A stretch of DNA of 29,326 nt from contig JAIRLE010000073.1 in the NCBI GenBank assembly GCA_031259605.1, positions 1 through 29,326 of the forward strand, in the 5' to 3' direction. Positions 16,063 to 24,111 of this stretch are shown here, one piece after another. Below the pieces are notes generated by a model that was not told the origin of the DNA, ran no database searches, and worked only from the letters and a program-made list of their open reading frames with translations. Each line of letters starts with the position of its first letter. The first letter of the stretch is position 1. The position numbers and the translations under genes were made by a program. The stretch comes from Zoogloeaceae bacterium (lineage in GTDB: Bacteria; Pseudomonadota; Gammaproteobacteria; Burkholderiales; Rhodocyclaceae).

Positions 16063-17372
16063 CGCCAGAAGAATCCCGCGCCAGGATTCTGGAACTTGTC
16101 CGCGCCTATGCGGAAAAAAGCCTCCCGCAAGCGGATTTCGTGTGCGGACAAACGCCCGTTCCGCCTTCCGGCAAAACGCTGGGCGCGCAGGAACTGGCAT
16201 ACGCGGTCGACGCCGTCCTGGACGGCTGGCTGACCACGGGGCGCTTCAACGCGGCATTTGAAGCAAAACTGGGACAGTACCTGGGTGTTGATTTCGTCCT
16301 CACCTGCAATTCCGGCTCCTCGGCCAATCTCTTGGCCATCTCCGCCTTGACCTCGCCGCTCTTGCAGGAACGCGCCCTGCAACCCGGCGATGAAGTCATC
16401 ACCGCCGCCGCCGGATTTCCGACCACGGTCAATCCCATCCTGCAAAACGGCCTGATTCCCGTATTCGTCGATTCCGCGCCGCCCGCCTACAACCCGACTC
16501 CGGAGTCCATCGCCGCCGCCATCACCCCGAAGACCCGCGCCATCATGCTGGCGCACACCCTGGGCAATCCCTTTGCCGCCGCCGAAATCCGCGCGCTTGC
16601 GGACAAGCACCGTCTCTGGCTCGTCGAAGACTGCTGCGACGCGCTCGGCTCGACGTATCGAGGCAAGAAGACCGGCACGTTCGGACATATCGCCACGCTT
16701 TCCTTCTATCCGGCGCATCACATCACCATGGGCGAAGGCGGCGCGCTCTTCACGAGCGACCCCATCCTGAAACGCGCCGCCGAATCCTTCCGGGACTGGG
16801 GACGCGACTGTTGGTGCGCGCCGGGACGCGACAACACCTGCGGCAAGCGCTTTCAACGGCAATGGGATGGATTGCCGGAAGGCTACGACCACAAGTACGT
16901 CTATGCGCACCCGGGCTACAACCTCAAGATTACCGACATGCAGGCGGCACTGGGACTGGCGCAGCTCGAACGACTGGAAAATTTCATTGCCGCGCGCAAA
17001 AGGAATTTCGCCACGCTCAACAAGGCGCTGGCGGAGGCGGAGGAATTCCTCCTCCTGCCGCAAGCGACGCCCGAAAGCGACCCGGCGTGGTTCGGCTATC
17101 CCATCACCCTGAAGGCGCGCGCGGCAACCCGGCGCGTCGATTTGCTCCGCTATCTCGACCAGAAAAAAATCGGCGTCCGCCTGCTCTTTGCCGGCAACCT
17201 CACCCGCCAGCCCTACATGCGGGAACGCGAATATCGCGTTTCCGGCACACTCGAAGGCGCGGATCGCATCCTGAACGACACCTTCTGGATTGGCCTCCAT
17301 CCAGGCTTGAGCGAGGAAATGCTCGCGTATTCGGCGCGCTGCCTGCACGAATTCTTCGGGCTTGTGTTCTGA
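16059..17372 (+). CDS. rfbH: CDP-4-dehydro-6-deoxyglucose 3-dehydratase (E1), RfbH/DdhC type
   Basis: E1 uses pyridoxamine phosphate and a [2Fe-2S] cluster to remove the C3 hydroxyl of CDP-4-keto-6-deoxyglucose. This 437-residue protein has the family length. The usual aminotransferase lysine is replaced by His220 (FYPAHHITMGEGG), as required for dehydration rather than transamination. Cys193, Cys251, Cys253 and Cys261 give the C-x57-C-x-C-x7-C cluster spacing described for the Yersinia enzyme. The non-ligand Cys within that loop in the classic enzymes is Arg here (CAPGRDNTC). E1 needs a ferredoxin-reductase-like E3 partner and downstream reductases or epimerases to finish abequose, paratose, tyvelose or ascarylose; none follows. 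Confidence 0.95.
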   Translation: MTPEESRARILELVRAYAEKSLPQADFVCGQTPVPPSGKTLGAQELAYAVDAVLDGWLTTGRFNAAFEAKLGQYLGVDFVLTCNSGSSANLLAISALTSPLLQERALQPGDEVITAAAGFPTTVNPILQNGLIPVFVDSAPPAYNPTPESIAAAITPKTRAIMLAHTLGNPFAAAEIRALADKHRLWLVEDCCDALGSTYRGKKTGTFGHIATLSFYPAHHITMGEGGALFTSDPILKRAAESFRDWGRDCWCAPGRDNTCGKRFQRQWDGLPEGYDHKYVYAHPGYNLKITDMQAALGLAQLERLENFIAARKRNFATLNKALAEAEEFLLLPQATPESDPAWFGYPITLKARAATRRVDLLRYLDQKKIGVRLLFAGNLTRQPYMREREYRVSGTLEGADRILNDTFWIGLHPGLSEEMLAYSARCLHEFFGLVF

Positions 17373-17393
17373 TTTTTCCGGACGCCCATCCAC

Positions 17394-17478
17394 GCGGCAA
17401 TCCAGCGGCATGGAACGCCAAGGCAAACCGGACGGCTCTCCGGGTTGCCTCGAGTCTGCGGCTCTCGCAATGACGAAG
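17394..17478. repeat. Intergenic repeat of the CAATGACG / GGCAATCC type
   Basis: The stretch opens with GCGGCAATCCAGCGG and closes with GCTCTCGCAATGACGAAG, the paired ends of a repeat class found in many proteobacterial genomes. Inside is a hairpin, GGCAAACCGG (17422-17431) against CCGGGTTGCC (17440-17449), one mismatch. It begins 21 bases after the rfbH stop and may help end that transcript. The class is recognised from memory, not by search. Confidence 0.5.
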
Positions 17479-17570
17479 TAAATTCCTGCCGGATCAATCG
17501 CGTACGCTTCTCCCCTCGTTTGATCCATAATGACCGTCGTCTTTCAATCCGCGCGGGGGGGGCAAATAAA

Positions 17571-19073
17571 ATGCTTGATACATTCAAGTGGGATCAGCGT
17601 TACGAGACCGGCATTCCCATTGTCGACAGCCAGCATCATCGCTTGGTGGACATGCTGAACAACATGGTCGACGAGGTCACCGAACGCCAGCAGCACATCA
17701 CGCCCGACGACATCGTCACCCTGCTGGACGCGCTGGCGGCCTATGCGGTGGAACATTTCGCCGACGAAGAAAAACTGATGCGCGAAAACCACGACAACAT
17801 TCCCAACGAGGAACTGCGCGCCGCCTTCCGGCAACACGAGGAACAGCACAAGCGCCAGCATACCGCCTTCGTGGAGCAAGTCGTATTGACCCGCGCCGAA
17901 TATCTGGCTTCGCAGCATTCGCAGGCGACTCTCGAACTGCTGGTCAATTTCGTCACCAGTTGGCTTTCCTTTCACATCCTCGGCTCCGACAAGGAAATGG
18001 CGATATTGATCGAGCGCGTCCAACAAGGCAGAAGCGGCGGCCTCGAGCACGCCAACGGCGAGGAAGCGCCCACCAGCATCCTGCTCGAAGCGATGGAGCA
18101 GCTCTATGACCTGATGGCCCAGCGCAACATCACGCTGGTGAAAACCCGCGACGAACTCGCCGCCCTGAACGCCAATCTGGAACAGCGGGTGCGCGAACGC
18201 ACGGCGGAACTGGAACAGGCGCTCACGGAAGTCGAGCGTACCCGCGAACGGCTGCTGCAATCCGAAAAAATGTCCGCCATCGGCCAGCTTTCCGCTGGCG
18301 TGGCGCACGAAATCAACAATCCCGTCGGCTTCGTCAGTTCCAATCTGGAAAGTCTCAAGCGCTACACCGCGCAACTCATGGAACTCATCGACGCCTACGA
18401 CGCTTGCGCCGCCAGACTGCCGCCCGCCGATCGCATCGCGCTGGATGAAAAGCGGCAGGCGCTGGATTTTGATTTCCTGCGCGACGACATTGGCGACCTG
18501 TTGCGGGAATCCGCCGATGGCCTTGAGCGTGTAAGGAAAATCGTCCGGGACATGAAGGCGTTTTCGCATGTCGATCACGACGAATGGCAGGAAGTCAATC
18601 TCAACGACATACTCGATTCCACCCTGAACGTCGTCCGGCACGAACTGAAATACGCCGCCGATCTTGAAATCGATCCTGCGCCGGAATTGCCCAACATCCG
18701 CTGCCTGCCGGCCCAGGTCAGCCAGGTATTGATGAACCTGCTGGTCAATGCCGCGCACTCCATCGGTACGCCTCCCGGAAAAATCGTCCTCCGCACCCGC
18801 GCCACGTCCAGCGGTGTGGAATTCAGCATTCGGGACAGCGGTTGCGGCATGACGCCGGAGATCAAAAAACGCATCTTTGAGCCGTTCTTCACCACCAAAC
18901 CGGTCGGTCACGGCACCGGGCTGGGGCTTTCCCTTTCCTACGAAATCATCAAGCGGCATGGCGGCGACATTCTGGTGGAAAGCCAGCCAGGACAGGGATC
19001 GACCTTCCATGTGCTCCTGCCGCTGGATCCGGATCAGGCGGGAGGGGACGCATCCGCAGCCAGCGCGCGCTGA
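17571..19073 (+). CDS. Hemerythrin-domain sensor histidine kinase, cytoplasmic
   Basis: This 500-residue soluble kinase has a di-iron O2-binding hemerythrin domain at its N-terminus (1-150). Candidate iron ligands are His22 (DSQHHRL), His62 and Glu66 (HFADEE), His93 and His97 (HKRQH), His135 and Asp140 (HILGSD). The Glu66-His93 gap is about 12 residues longer than in simple bacteriohemerythrins. A coiled coil (about 190-232, ANLEQRVRERTAELEQAL) leads to the H box GVAHEINNPVGF with His246. An ATPase domain follows (NLLVNAAHSI, DSGCGM, GTGLGLS). No membrane segment is seen. ATG 17571 is preferred over earlier in-frame starts because the hemerythrin fold begins at once. A run of eight G at 17555-17562 forms the ribosome site. 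No response regulator is adjacent, so the partner is unknown. Oxygen or redox sensing is inference from the domain. Confidence 0.92.
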   Translation: MLDTFKWDQRYETGIPIVDSQHHRLVDMLNNMVDEVTERQQHITPDDIVTLLDALAAYAVEHFADEEKLMRENHDNIPNEELRAAFRQHEEQHKRQHTAFVEQVVLTRAEYLASQHSQATLELLVNFVTSWLSFHILGSDKEMAILIERVQQGRSGGLEHANGEEAPTSILLEAMEQLYDLMAQRNITLVKTRDELAALNANLEQRVRERTAELEQALTEVERTRERLLQSEKMSAIGQLSAGVAHEINNPVGFVSSNLESLKRYTAQLMELIDAYDACAARLPPADRIALDEKRQALDFDFLRDDIGDLLRESADGLERVRKIVRDMKAFSHVDHDEWQEVNLNDILDSTLNVVRHELKYAADLEIDPAPELPNIRCLPAQVSQVLMNLLVNAAHSIGTPPGKIVLRTRATSSGVEFSIRDSGCGMTPEIKKRIFEPFFTTKPVGHGTGLGLSLSYEIIKRHGGDILVESQPGQGSTFHVLLPLDPDQAGGDASAASAR

Positions 19074-19079
19074 TTCTCC

Positions 19080-19985
19080 ATGCCTGGCAAGACGCCGTAC
19101 CCGGCGGAAATCGACCTGTTCTGCGATGCCATGTGGCTGGAAGAAGGTCTGGCGAAAGCAACGCTGGAGAGCTACCGCGCCGATCTGTCGCTCCTTGCCC
19201 GCTGGCTGGAAGCGGAAAAACGCGGCGCGCTGATGACGGCGGACGATGCCGATCTGGCGGCTTTTCTCGCCCATGTCTCCGTACAGCGCCGCGCCAGCAC
19301 ACAATCCCGCTACCTTTCCAGCCTGCGCCGTTTTTATCGCTGGCAGTTACGCCAGGGGCGCATCGCGCACGACCCGTCGGAATCCCTGGCGCGTCCCGTA
19401 CCCACCGGACGGCTGCCCAAAACGCTCACGGAACCCCAGGTCGAACGCCTGCTCGACGCGCCCGACACGCAAACCCCCAAGGGTTTGCGCGACCGCGCCA
19501 TGCTGGAAATCCTCTATGCCGCCGGATTGCGCGTCACGGAACTGGTCACGCTGAAACTGCATGCGGTCAGTTTCGATCAAGGCGTATTGCGCGTCATGGG
19601 CAAGGGCAGCAAGGAACGCCTGACGCCCATCGGCGAGGAAGCCATTGTCTGGCTGCGCCGCTATCTGACGGAAGGCCGCCCCGCCCTCCTGCGCGCGCGC
19701 CTTTCCGATGCCCTGTTCGTCACCGCCCGCGCCGCGCCCATGACCCGGCAGATGTTCTGGACGCTGATCAAAATCCACGCCCAGAAAGCCGACATTCCTG
19801 CCCGCCTGATCTCCCCGCACGTCCTGCGCCACGCCTTCGCCACCCACCTCCTGAATCACGGCGCCGACCTGCGCGTGGTGCAGATGCTCCTTGGTCACGC
19901 CGACATCACCACGACCCAAATCTACACCCATGTCGCCCGCGAACGCCTGAAAATCCTGCACCAACACCATCACCCCAGGGCATGA
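19080..19985 (+). CDS. xerD: Site-specific tyrosine recombinase XerD
   Basis: XerD acts with XerC at the dif site to resolve chromosome dimers at division. The 301-residue protein has an N-terminal SAM-like core-binding domain (about 6-95). Its catalytic domain holds Arg151 (GLRVTEL), Lys175 (GKGSKER), His247 and Arg250 (HVLRHAF), His273 (LLGHADI) and nucleophile Tyr282 (IYTHV), a complete set. The ending HQHHHPRA is nearly that of E. coli XerD, favouring XerD over XerC or an integrase. It starts 6 bases after the kinase stop, so it is probably co-transcribed. No dif-like site was identified here. Confidence 0.95.
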   Translation: MPGKTPYPAEIDLFCDAMWLEEGLAKATLESYRADLSLLARWLEAEKRGALMTADDADLAAFLAHVSVQRRASTQSRYLSSLRRFYRWQLRQGRIAHDPSESLARPVPTGRLPKTLTEPQVERLLDAPDTQTPKGLRDRAMLEILYAAGLRVTELVTLKLHAVSFDQGVLRVMGKGSKERLTPIGEEAIVWLRRYLTEGRPALLRARLSDALFVTARAAPMTRQMFWTLIKIHAQKADIPARLISPHVLRHAFATHLLNHGADLRVVQMLLGHADITTTQIYTHVARERLKILHQHHHPRA

Positions 19986-20056
19986 ACGCGCGCGGATTTC
20001 GTGTCGCCCCGCACAGGAAAACGCGAATTTCCGGCAACAGAGAAAAGCAATGACGA

Positions 20057-20114
20057 TTGACTTGAACCGCGCTTCCCTAATAAAAAACTATTCTATGAAC
20101 AAAGAAAATTGTTC
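20057..20114 (+). promoter_or_regulatory. Candidate promoter and inverted-repeat operator for metY
   Basis: An AT-rich island interrupts the GC-rich context between xerD and metY. TTGACT (20057-20062) with ATAAAA 17 bases later is a possible -35/-10 pair. Just downstream is the inverted repeat GAACAA-N6-TTGTTC (20097-20114), well placed for an operator. No regulator is assigned. Confidence 0.35.
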
Positions 20115-20176
20115 TATTCCCGATATAACAATCGTGTATCCTCCTGTGCAAGTCTTTCCCCACATACGGTGTCGCC

Positions 20177-21523
20177 ATGTCCAAATCCGCTGACAAGAAA
20201 CCCCGCAAACCAGCGGAAAAGTCCGCCGCCAAACCGGCGCAGGCAACCGCGCCCGCGCCGCTGAATTTCGCTACATTGTGCGTACAGGCCGGGCATAACC
20301 CCGGCGTGGGCGAGTCGCGCATTCCGCCCATCGTCCAGAGCACCACCTATAAATACGACGACATCGACCACGTCAACCGCATCATGACCCTGCAGGAATT
20401 CGGTCACAAATACAGCCGAACGAGCAATCCGACCGTAGCCGGTTTCGAGGCCAGGATCAATCAACTGGAAGGCGGCGCGGGCGCGGTGGCCACCGCTTCC
20501 GGACAGGCGGCGACGCTGCTTGCCATCGCCAGCATCGTGCGCGCGGGCGATCACATCCTCGCCGCATCCCAACTCTACGGCGGCTCGTTTACGCTTTTCA
20601 ACTCCACCCTGAAGAAATTCGGCGTGACGGCGGACTTTTTCGAGCCGGACGCGCCCGCGCGCGCAATCGAAAAACTGTTCCGCCCGGAAACCCGTGTACT
20701 GTTTGGCGAAACGCTCGGCAATCCCGGCCTCGCCATTCTCGACTTCGACAAGCTCTCCGCCCTTGCCGGGAAGCATGGTGTGCCTTTCGTCGTCGACAAC
20801 ACGCTGGCGACGCCCTTTCTCTGCCAGCCCTTCCGCCACGGCGCGAACATCATCATCCATTCGGCGACGAAATATATCGACGGTCACGCCACCAGTGTCG
20901 GCGGCGTGGTCATCGACGGCGGCAATTTCGACTGGACAAACGGCAAGTTCCCCGATTTCACCGAACCCGACCCGACCTACAATGGCGTCATCTACGCGAA
21001 AAAATTCCCGCAATCGCCGTTCCTGTTCAAGGCGCGCGCCCAGTTTCTACGCGATTACGGCGGCTGCCTGAATCCCATGAACGCTTTCCTGTTCAATCTC
21101 GGCCTGGAAACCCTGCACCTCAGAATGCCGCGCCACGGTGAAAACGCGCTCGCGCTTGCCCGATTCCTGACGACGCGTCCCCAAGTCGCCTGGGTGAATT
21201 ACCCCGGTCTCGATCCGAACGGCAAAAAGCGGATTACCCGTTATTTCAACCATAAAAACGGCAGCGGCATCCTGACCTTCGGCATCAAGGGCGGCGTCCC
21301 CGCCATCCGCCGTTTCGTGAAAAAACTGAACGTCGCGGCACTGGTCGTACACATCGGCGACGCCCGCACTGGCGTACTGCATCCGGCTTCTTCCACGCAC
21401 GCCCAACTGAACGGGAAAGCCCAACGCGCCGCCGGCATCACGCCGGATTTGGTGCGCGTTTCCGTCGGCATCGAAGATGCAAATGATCTGATTGCGGATT
21501 TCGACCAGGCGCTTGCGCCCTGA
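20177..21523 (+). CDS. metY: O-acetylhomoserine sulfhydrylase (aminocarboxypropyltransferase), MetY type
   Basis: This PLP enzyme makes homocysteine directly from O-acetylhomoserine and sulfide in methionine synthesis. It is a 448-residue Cys/Met-metabolism family protein. PLP-binding Lys232 lies in HSATKYIDGH, and YSRTSNPT, GGAGAVATASGQAA and the MetY-type GGVVIDGGNFDW are present. The latter favours MetY over MetB or MetZ. The family domain starts near residue 29 (LNFATLCVQAGHNP). It is preceded by a Lys/Ala/Pro-rich leader (SKSADKKPRKPAEKSAAKPA) with no alternative start inside, which is unusual for this enzyme. The ribosome site is weak. Repeat copy B begins 37 bases after its stop. Confidence 0.92.
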   Translation: MSKSADKKPRKPAEKSAAKPAQATAPAPLNFATLCVQAGHNPGVGESRIPPIVQSTTYKYDDIDHVNRIMTLQEFGHKYSRTSNPTVAGFEARINQLEGGAGAVATASGQAATLLAIASIVRAGDHILAASQLYGGSFTLFNSTLKKFGVTADFFEPDAPARAIEKLFRPETRVLFGETLGNPGLAILDFDKLSALAGKHGVPFVVDNTLATPFLCQPFRHGANIIIHSATKYIDGHATSVGGVVIDGGNFDWTNGKFPDFTEPDPTYNGVIYAKKFPQSPFLFKARAQFLRDYGGCLNPMNAFLFNLGLETLHLRMPRHGENALALARFLTTRPQVAWVNYPGLDPNGKKRITRYFNHKNGSGILTFGIKGGVPAIRRFVKKLNVAALVVHIGDARTGVLHPASSTHAQLNGKAQRAAGITPDLVRVSVGIEDANDLIADFDQALAP

Positions 21524-21559
21524 TCCTGTTTCACAACGCGTGTCTTCGGTCGCGTCTCA

Positions 21560-21726
21560 TCGTAAAACCAACTCCGGTTTGAACCCCGCCCGTAAGAAAG
21601 GTGCGAAGGTCGAAACCCCGGCCTGAAGGGCGGGGTTTCGACCGTAGCCATTGGGGAGGGGGAGAGAAACCCCTTCCCAATGACGTTTGACCGGCAGCCC
21701 CGAAGGGCTGCCGCTAATTTCTTGCT
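21560..21726 (-). repeat. Composite palindromic repeat, copy B (full length)
   Basis: Read on the minus strand it matches copies A and D through all modules. In order these are AGCAAGAAATTAGCG; the GGCAGCCC-TTCG-GGGCTGCC hairpin; the CATTGGGAAGGGG/CCCCTCCCCAATG hairpin; the inverted pair AAGGTCGAAACCCCG (21607-21621) and CGGGGTTTCGACC (21630-21642); and a tail CTTACGGGCGGGGTTC ending ACTCCGG-type sequence. It lies between metY and the DUF4034 gene. The flank 21727-21828 holds a small hairpin and no supported gene. Confidence 0.82.
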
Positions 21727-21828
21727 GAGGGATGGCAAGCGGGATCCGCGTCTGGCGTCCAGAGAACCCAAGCCGGCCAGAAAGCCGCAATCGACAACCA
21801 TTTCGCGTAACAGCATCGCATTGTCCGC

Positions 21829-21834
21829 TATAAT
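21829..21834 (+). promoter_or_regulatory. Perfect -10 box upstream of the TPR/Sel1 gene
   Basis: TATAAT lies 42 bases before the start codon. No good -35 is visible at 16-18 bases, so an activator may be needed. The gene's ribosome site AGGGAG follows at about 21863. Confidence 0.45.
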
Positions 21835-21875
21835 CATTCTTCATTCTTGACTGGCTGTGACCAGGGAGACATGAC

Positions 21876-23066
21876 ATGAACCTTTATCGTCTGTTGGCAA
21901 GCTGCGCGGTCGCGCTTGCCGTTTCCGCGCCCGCGCTCACCCTTGCCGCGCCAAAGGCCGCACCCAAAAAAACCGTCGAAGCGGAAAAACCCAGGATGCG
22001 CTATGTGGTCATGCTCGGCAGTCACGATTTTGCGGGACTGGCGGCGGCGGAGAAAGCGATCCTGGACGACTACCGCAAGGGGCGCATTGACACCGATGAA
22101 CTTTCTGTGCGACTCATTGACCTCGTTTCTCCCTTTTCCACCAGCTATATCCCGGACGCGGAAGCATGGGTGAAAGCGCAACCCGAATCCTATGCCGCGC
22201 GCCTCGGCCTTGGCCGCCTTCAGCTCTATGCCGCATGGGAAGCACGTGGCAATAAATTCGCGAGCGAAACCTCCCGGGAACAGTTCGATAAAATGGCGGA
22301 ATTGGCGCAAAAATCTCTTGAGAACCTGCAAGCCTCTCTCTCGCTCTTTGAAAAGCCCTATTCCAGTTACACGAATCTGATCGAGGTCGACGCCCTGCTC
22401 TCGCAAGGCCAAATGCAACATTATCTCGACTCGGCCATCAAGATAGACCCTGCCGCAACGCACGCTTACCGCCGGTATTTAACATACAACACCCCGCGTT
22501 GGGGGGGATCGTTCAAGCATCTGGAATCCTTGCTCGCCGAAATAAAACAGGGGCCGATGCCGCCTCAAAAACAGGCTGATCTTGAAGCCGAGGCGCTCAC
22601 TTTCAAAGGCAGTGATGAAAGCCTTCGTCGCAATCCCGCAGGCGCGGCCTCCCTCTACCTTCAGGCCTATGATCGCTTTCCCGGTCAAAATACGGTCTGG
22701 CGTTTATACTGGGCAGCCAAGGAATTCAAGAGAGCCAAGCAGACAGAGCGTACCATTGAAGTTTACACCCGGATTATCGAAGCCTATCCGGACGAGGCCA
22801 AGGCCTACTTCGAACGAGGATATCAATATGACCAGATGTCGAATTACGAACTCGCGCTCAAGGATTTTGTCGCCAGCGCCAAACTCGGCAACAAATATGC
22901 GCAAAACAATGCGGGCTACTATTACATGGTAGGGCGCGGCGGCGTCAAGGACCTCAATCTGGCGAAGTCTTACCTTTCACAATCCGCCGCGCAAGGGTTT
23001 GAACACGCCGGCGAAAAGCTCAAGGCACTGGAAGAGATGATGGCAAATGAGGCAAAGAAGCAATAA
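21876..23066 (+). CDS. Secreted TPR/Sel1-repeat protein, DUF4034-like
   Basis: This is a 396-residue exported protein of unknown function. The signal peptide is MNLYRLLASCAVALAVSAP with likely cleavage near Ala24-Ala25. The middle (about 45-200) resembles DUF4034 (HDFAGLAAAEKAILDDYRKG, LQLYAAWEARGNKFASE). The C-terminal third holds TPR-like helices (AKAYFERGYQYDQMSNYELALKDF) and a Sel1-type unit (YAQNNAGYYYMVGRGGVKD). Such solenoids usually bind other proteins. Of two nearby ATGs (21871 and 21876) the second is in frame. It has its own promoter signal and a strong downstream terminator, so it is a single-gene unit. A G7 run at 22501-22507 lies inside the frame. The DUF4034 assignment is from memory and moderate. 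Confidence 0.8.
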   Translation: MNLYRLLASCAVALAVSAPALTLAAPKAAPKKTVEAEKPRMRYVVMLGSHDFAGLAAAEKAILDDYRKGRIDTDELSVRLIDLVSPFSTSYIPDAEAWVKAQPESYAARLGLGRLQLYAAWEARGNKFASETSREQFDKMAELAQKSLENLQASLSLFEKPYSSYTNLIEVDALLSQGQMQHYLDSAIKIDPAATHAYRRYLTYNTPRWGGSFKHLESLLAEIKQGPMPPQKQADLEAEALTFKGSDESLRRNPAGAASLYLQAYDRFPGQNTVWRLYWAAKEFKRAKQTERTIEVYTRIIEAYPDEAKAYFERGYQYDQMSNYELALKDFVASAKLGNKYAQNNAGYYYMVGRGGVKDLNLAKSYLSQSAAQGFEHAGEKLKALEEMMANEAKKQ

Positions 23067-23071
23067 TGAAA

Positions 23072-23106
23072 CAAAATGCCGGGCGGGTCGCCTGCCCGGC
23101 ATTTTG
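23072..23106. terminator. Bidirectional-looking terminator hairpin
   Basis: CAAAATGCCGGGC (23072-23084) pairs with GCCCGGCATTTTG (23094-23106), a perfect 13-base stem around GGGTCGCCT. The A and T runs at the stem edges fit intrinsic termination. It begins 6 bases after the TPR/Sel1 stop. Confidence 0.85.
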
Positions 23107-23120
23107 CGCTCTGTACGCTG

Positions 23121-23126
23121 TATAGT
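23121..23126 (+). promoter_or_regulatory. Possible -10 box for the methyltransferase/cupin operon
   Basis: TATAGT lies 32 bases before the methyltransferase start and just past the preceding terminator, where a promoter is needed. No convincing -35 is seen. Confidence 0.3.
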
Positions 23127-23158
23127 GTCGGCTCCTTTCACCCTGACAAAAAATACCG

Positions 23159-24106
23159 ATGGATATTTCCGCCGCCCAATACCTGCAACTTGCCGCGCCG
23201 CCTGAACGTCTGCGCGAAAACCTCGCCATCGAAGTCACGGAGCACAGTTTTTTGCCCAGCATCGACGATATCCTGGGCGACTGGGTGGCGACCATCGCCA
23301 CACCCGCCTTCAAGCTCATCCGGCAGAAAGAAGGCGCAAAGTCCGCTTTTTGCAGCATCGGAGCCGGCGTGGGACTGGACGCGCTGGCGGCCATTGAAAT
23401 CCTCGACTCAATCGACATTGGCATTACCGATGTTCATGTGGATGTAGTTGCCGCCGCCGTCGCCAACATCCGCGCCAATCTGCGCGACCCTGAGCGCATC
23501 ACGCTGAATGCCGGTTCTGGCGATTTACTGCAACCGCTGGCGGCCTTCCGGCCACAGTACGATCTCATTTACGAGAACCTGCCCAACGTTCCCATCGACG
23601 CCGCCGATCTTGCCGCGGCGCGCGCAAGTTCCGGACATACGCCGCCGCGCACGGAAAACATTCCCGAACTGTTGCAAAAAAACCTGCTGGCGCTGCACTA
23701 TGTCGCGCTCACGCAGGCAAAGGATTTTCTGCGTCCCGGCGGATCGGTGCTTTCGCTCATCGGCGGACGCATTCCACTTGCCGTGTTTCAGGAAATGGGC
23801 AGGTTTGCGGGTTATCGCGCCGAAATTTTCACCTATGGCTGGAAAATCCAGAGCGATCCCGATGCAATGATTTCCGGCCATCTCGCGCAACAACAAAACG
23901 GCCTTGGCCCCTACCGCTTTTATCGCGCCGAACGTCTTGCCGAAGTGTTCGCGCGGGTGAGTCTGGCGGATTCCGGCAAACACGCCTTTGAAATCGAACA
24001 ACGCCTCACGCCCGATCAACTCGACCCGCAACAGGCGCTTGCCGCTCATCAACGCGGCGAAACCATCGGGCATACGGTGGTCGCCTTGCGTTCCTTTCCC
24101 GCGTAA
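23159..24106 (+). CDS. Class I SAM-dependent methyltransferase, substrate unknown
   Basis: This 315-residue soluble protein has a Rossmann methyltransferase core. The SAM loop is SIGAGVGLDALAAIE (66-80), the acidic end of strand 2 is near Asp95, and motif IV is YENLPNVP (138-145). The latter recalls, but does not match, the NPPY motif of HemK/PrmC-type enzymes acting on nitrogen. A 60-residue helical N-terminus (ending near IATPAFKLIRQ) and a C-terminal segment (about 215-315) probably shape the substrate site. A short GETIGHTVVALR strand ends the protein. The cupin gene starts 5 bases after its stop, so the two products likely act in one pathway. No specific substrate can be claimed. Confidence 0.75.
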   Translation: MDISAAQYLQLAAPPERLRENLAIEVTEHSFLPSIDDILGDWVATIATPAFKLIRQKEGAKSAFCSIGAGVGLDALAAIEILDSIDIGITDVHVDVVAAAVANIRANLRDPERITLNAGSGDLLQPLAAFRPQYDLIYENLPNVPIDAADLAAARASSGHTPPRTENIPELLQKNLLALHYVALTQAKDFLRPGGSVLSLIGGRIPLAVFQEMGRFAGYRAEIFTYGWKIQSDPDAMISGHLAQQQNGLGPYRFYRAERLAEVFARVSLADSGKHAFEIEQRLTPDQLDPQQALAAHQRGETIGHTVVALRSFPA

Positions 24107-24111
24107 AGGCG

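Noticed and set aside
15747..17528. Minus-strand frame of 593 codons
   Set aside because: It is antisense to rfbG and rfbH, both with complete motifs and overlapping starts and stops.
17544..19304. Minus-strand frame of 586 codons
   Set aside because: It is a shadow of the hemerythrin kinase and the xerD start.
21241..21837. Minus-strand frame of 198 codons over the metY end and repeat B
   Set aside because: It combines repeat-derived sequence with metY antisense.
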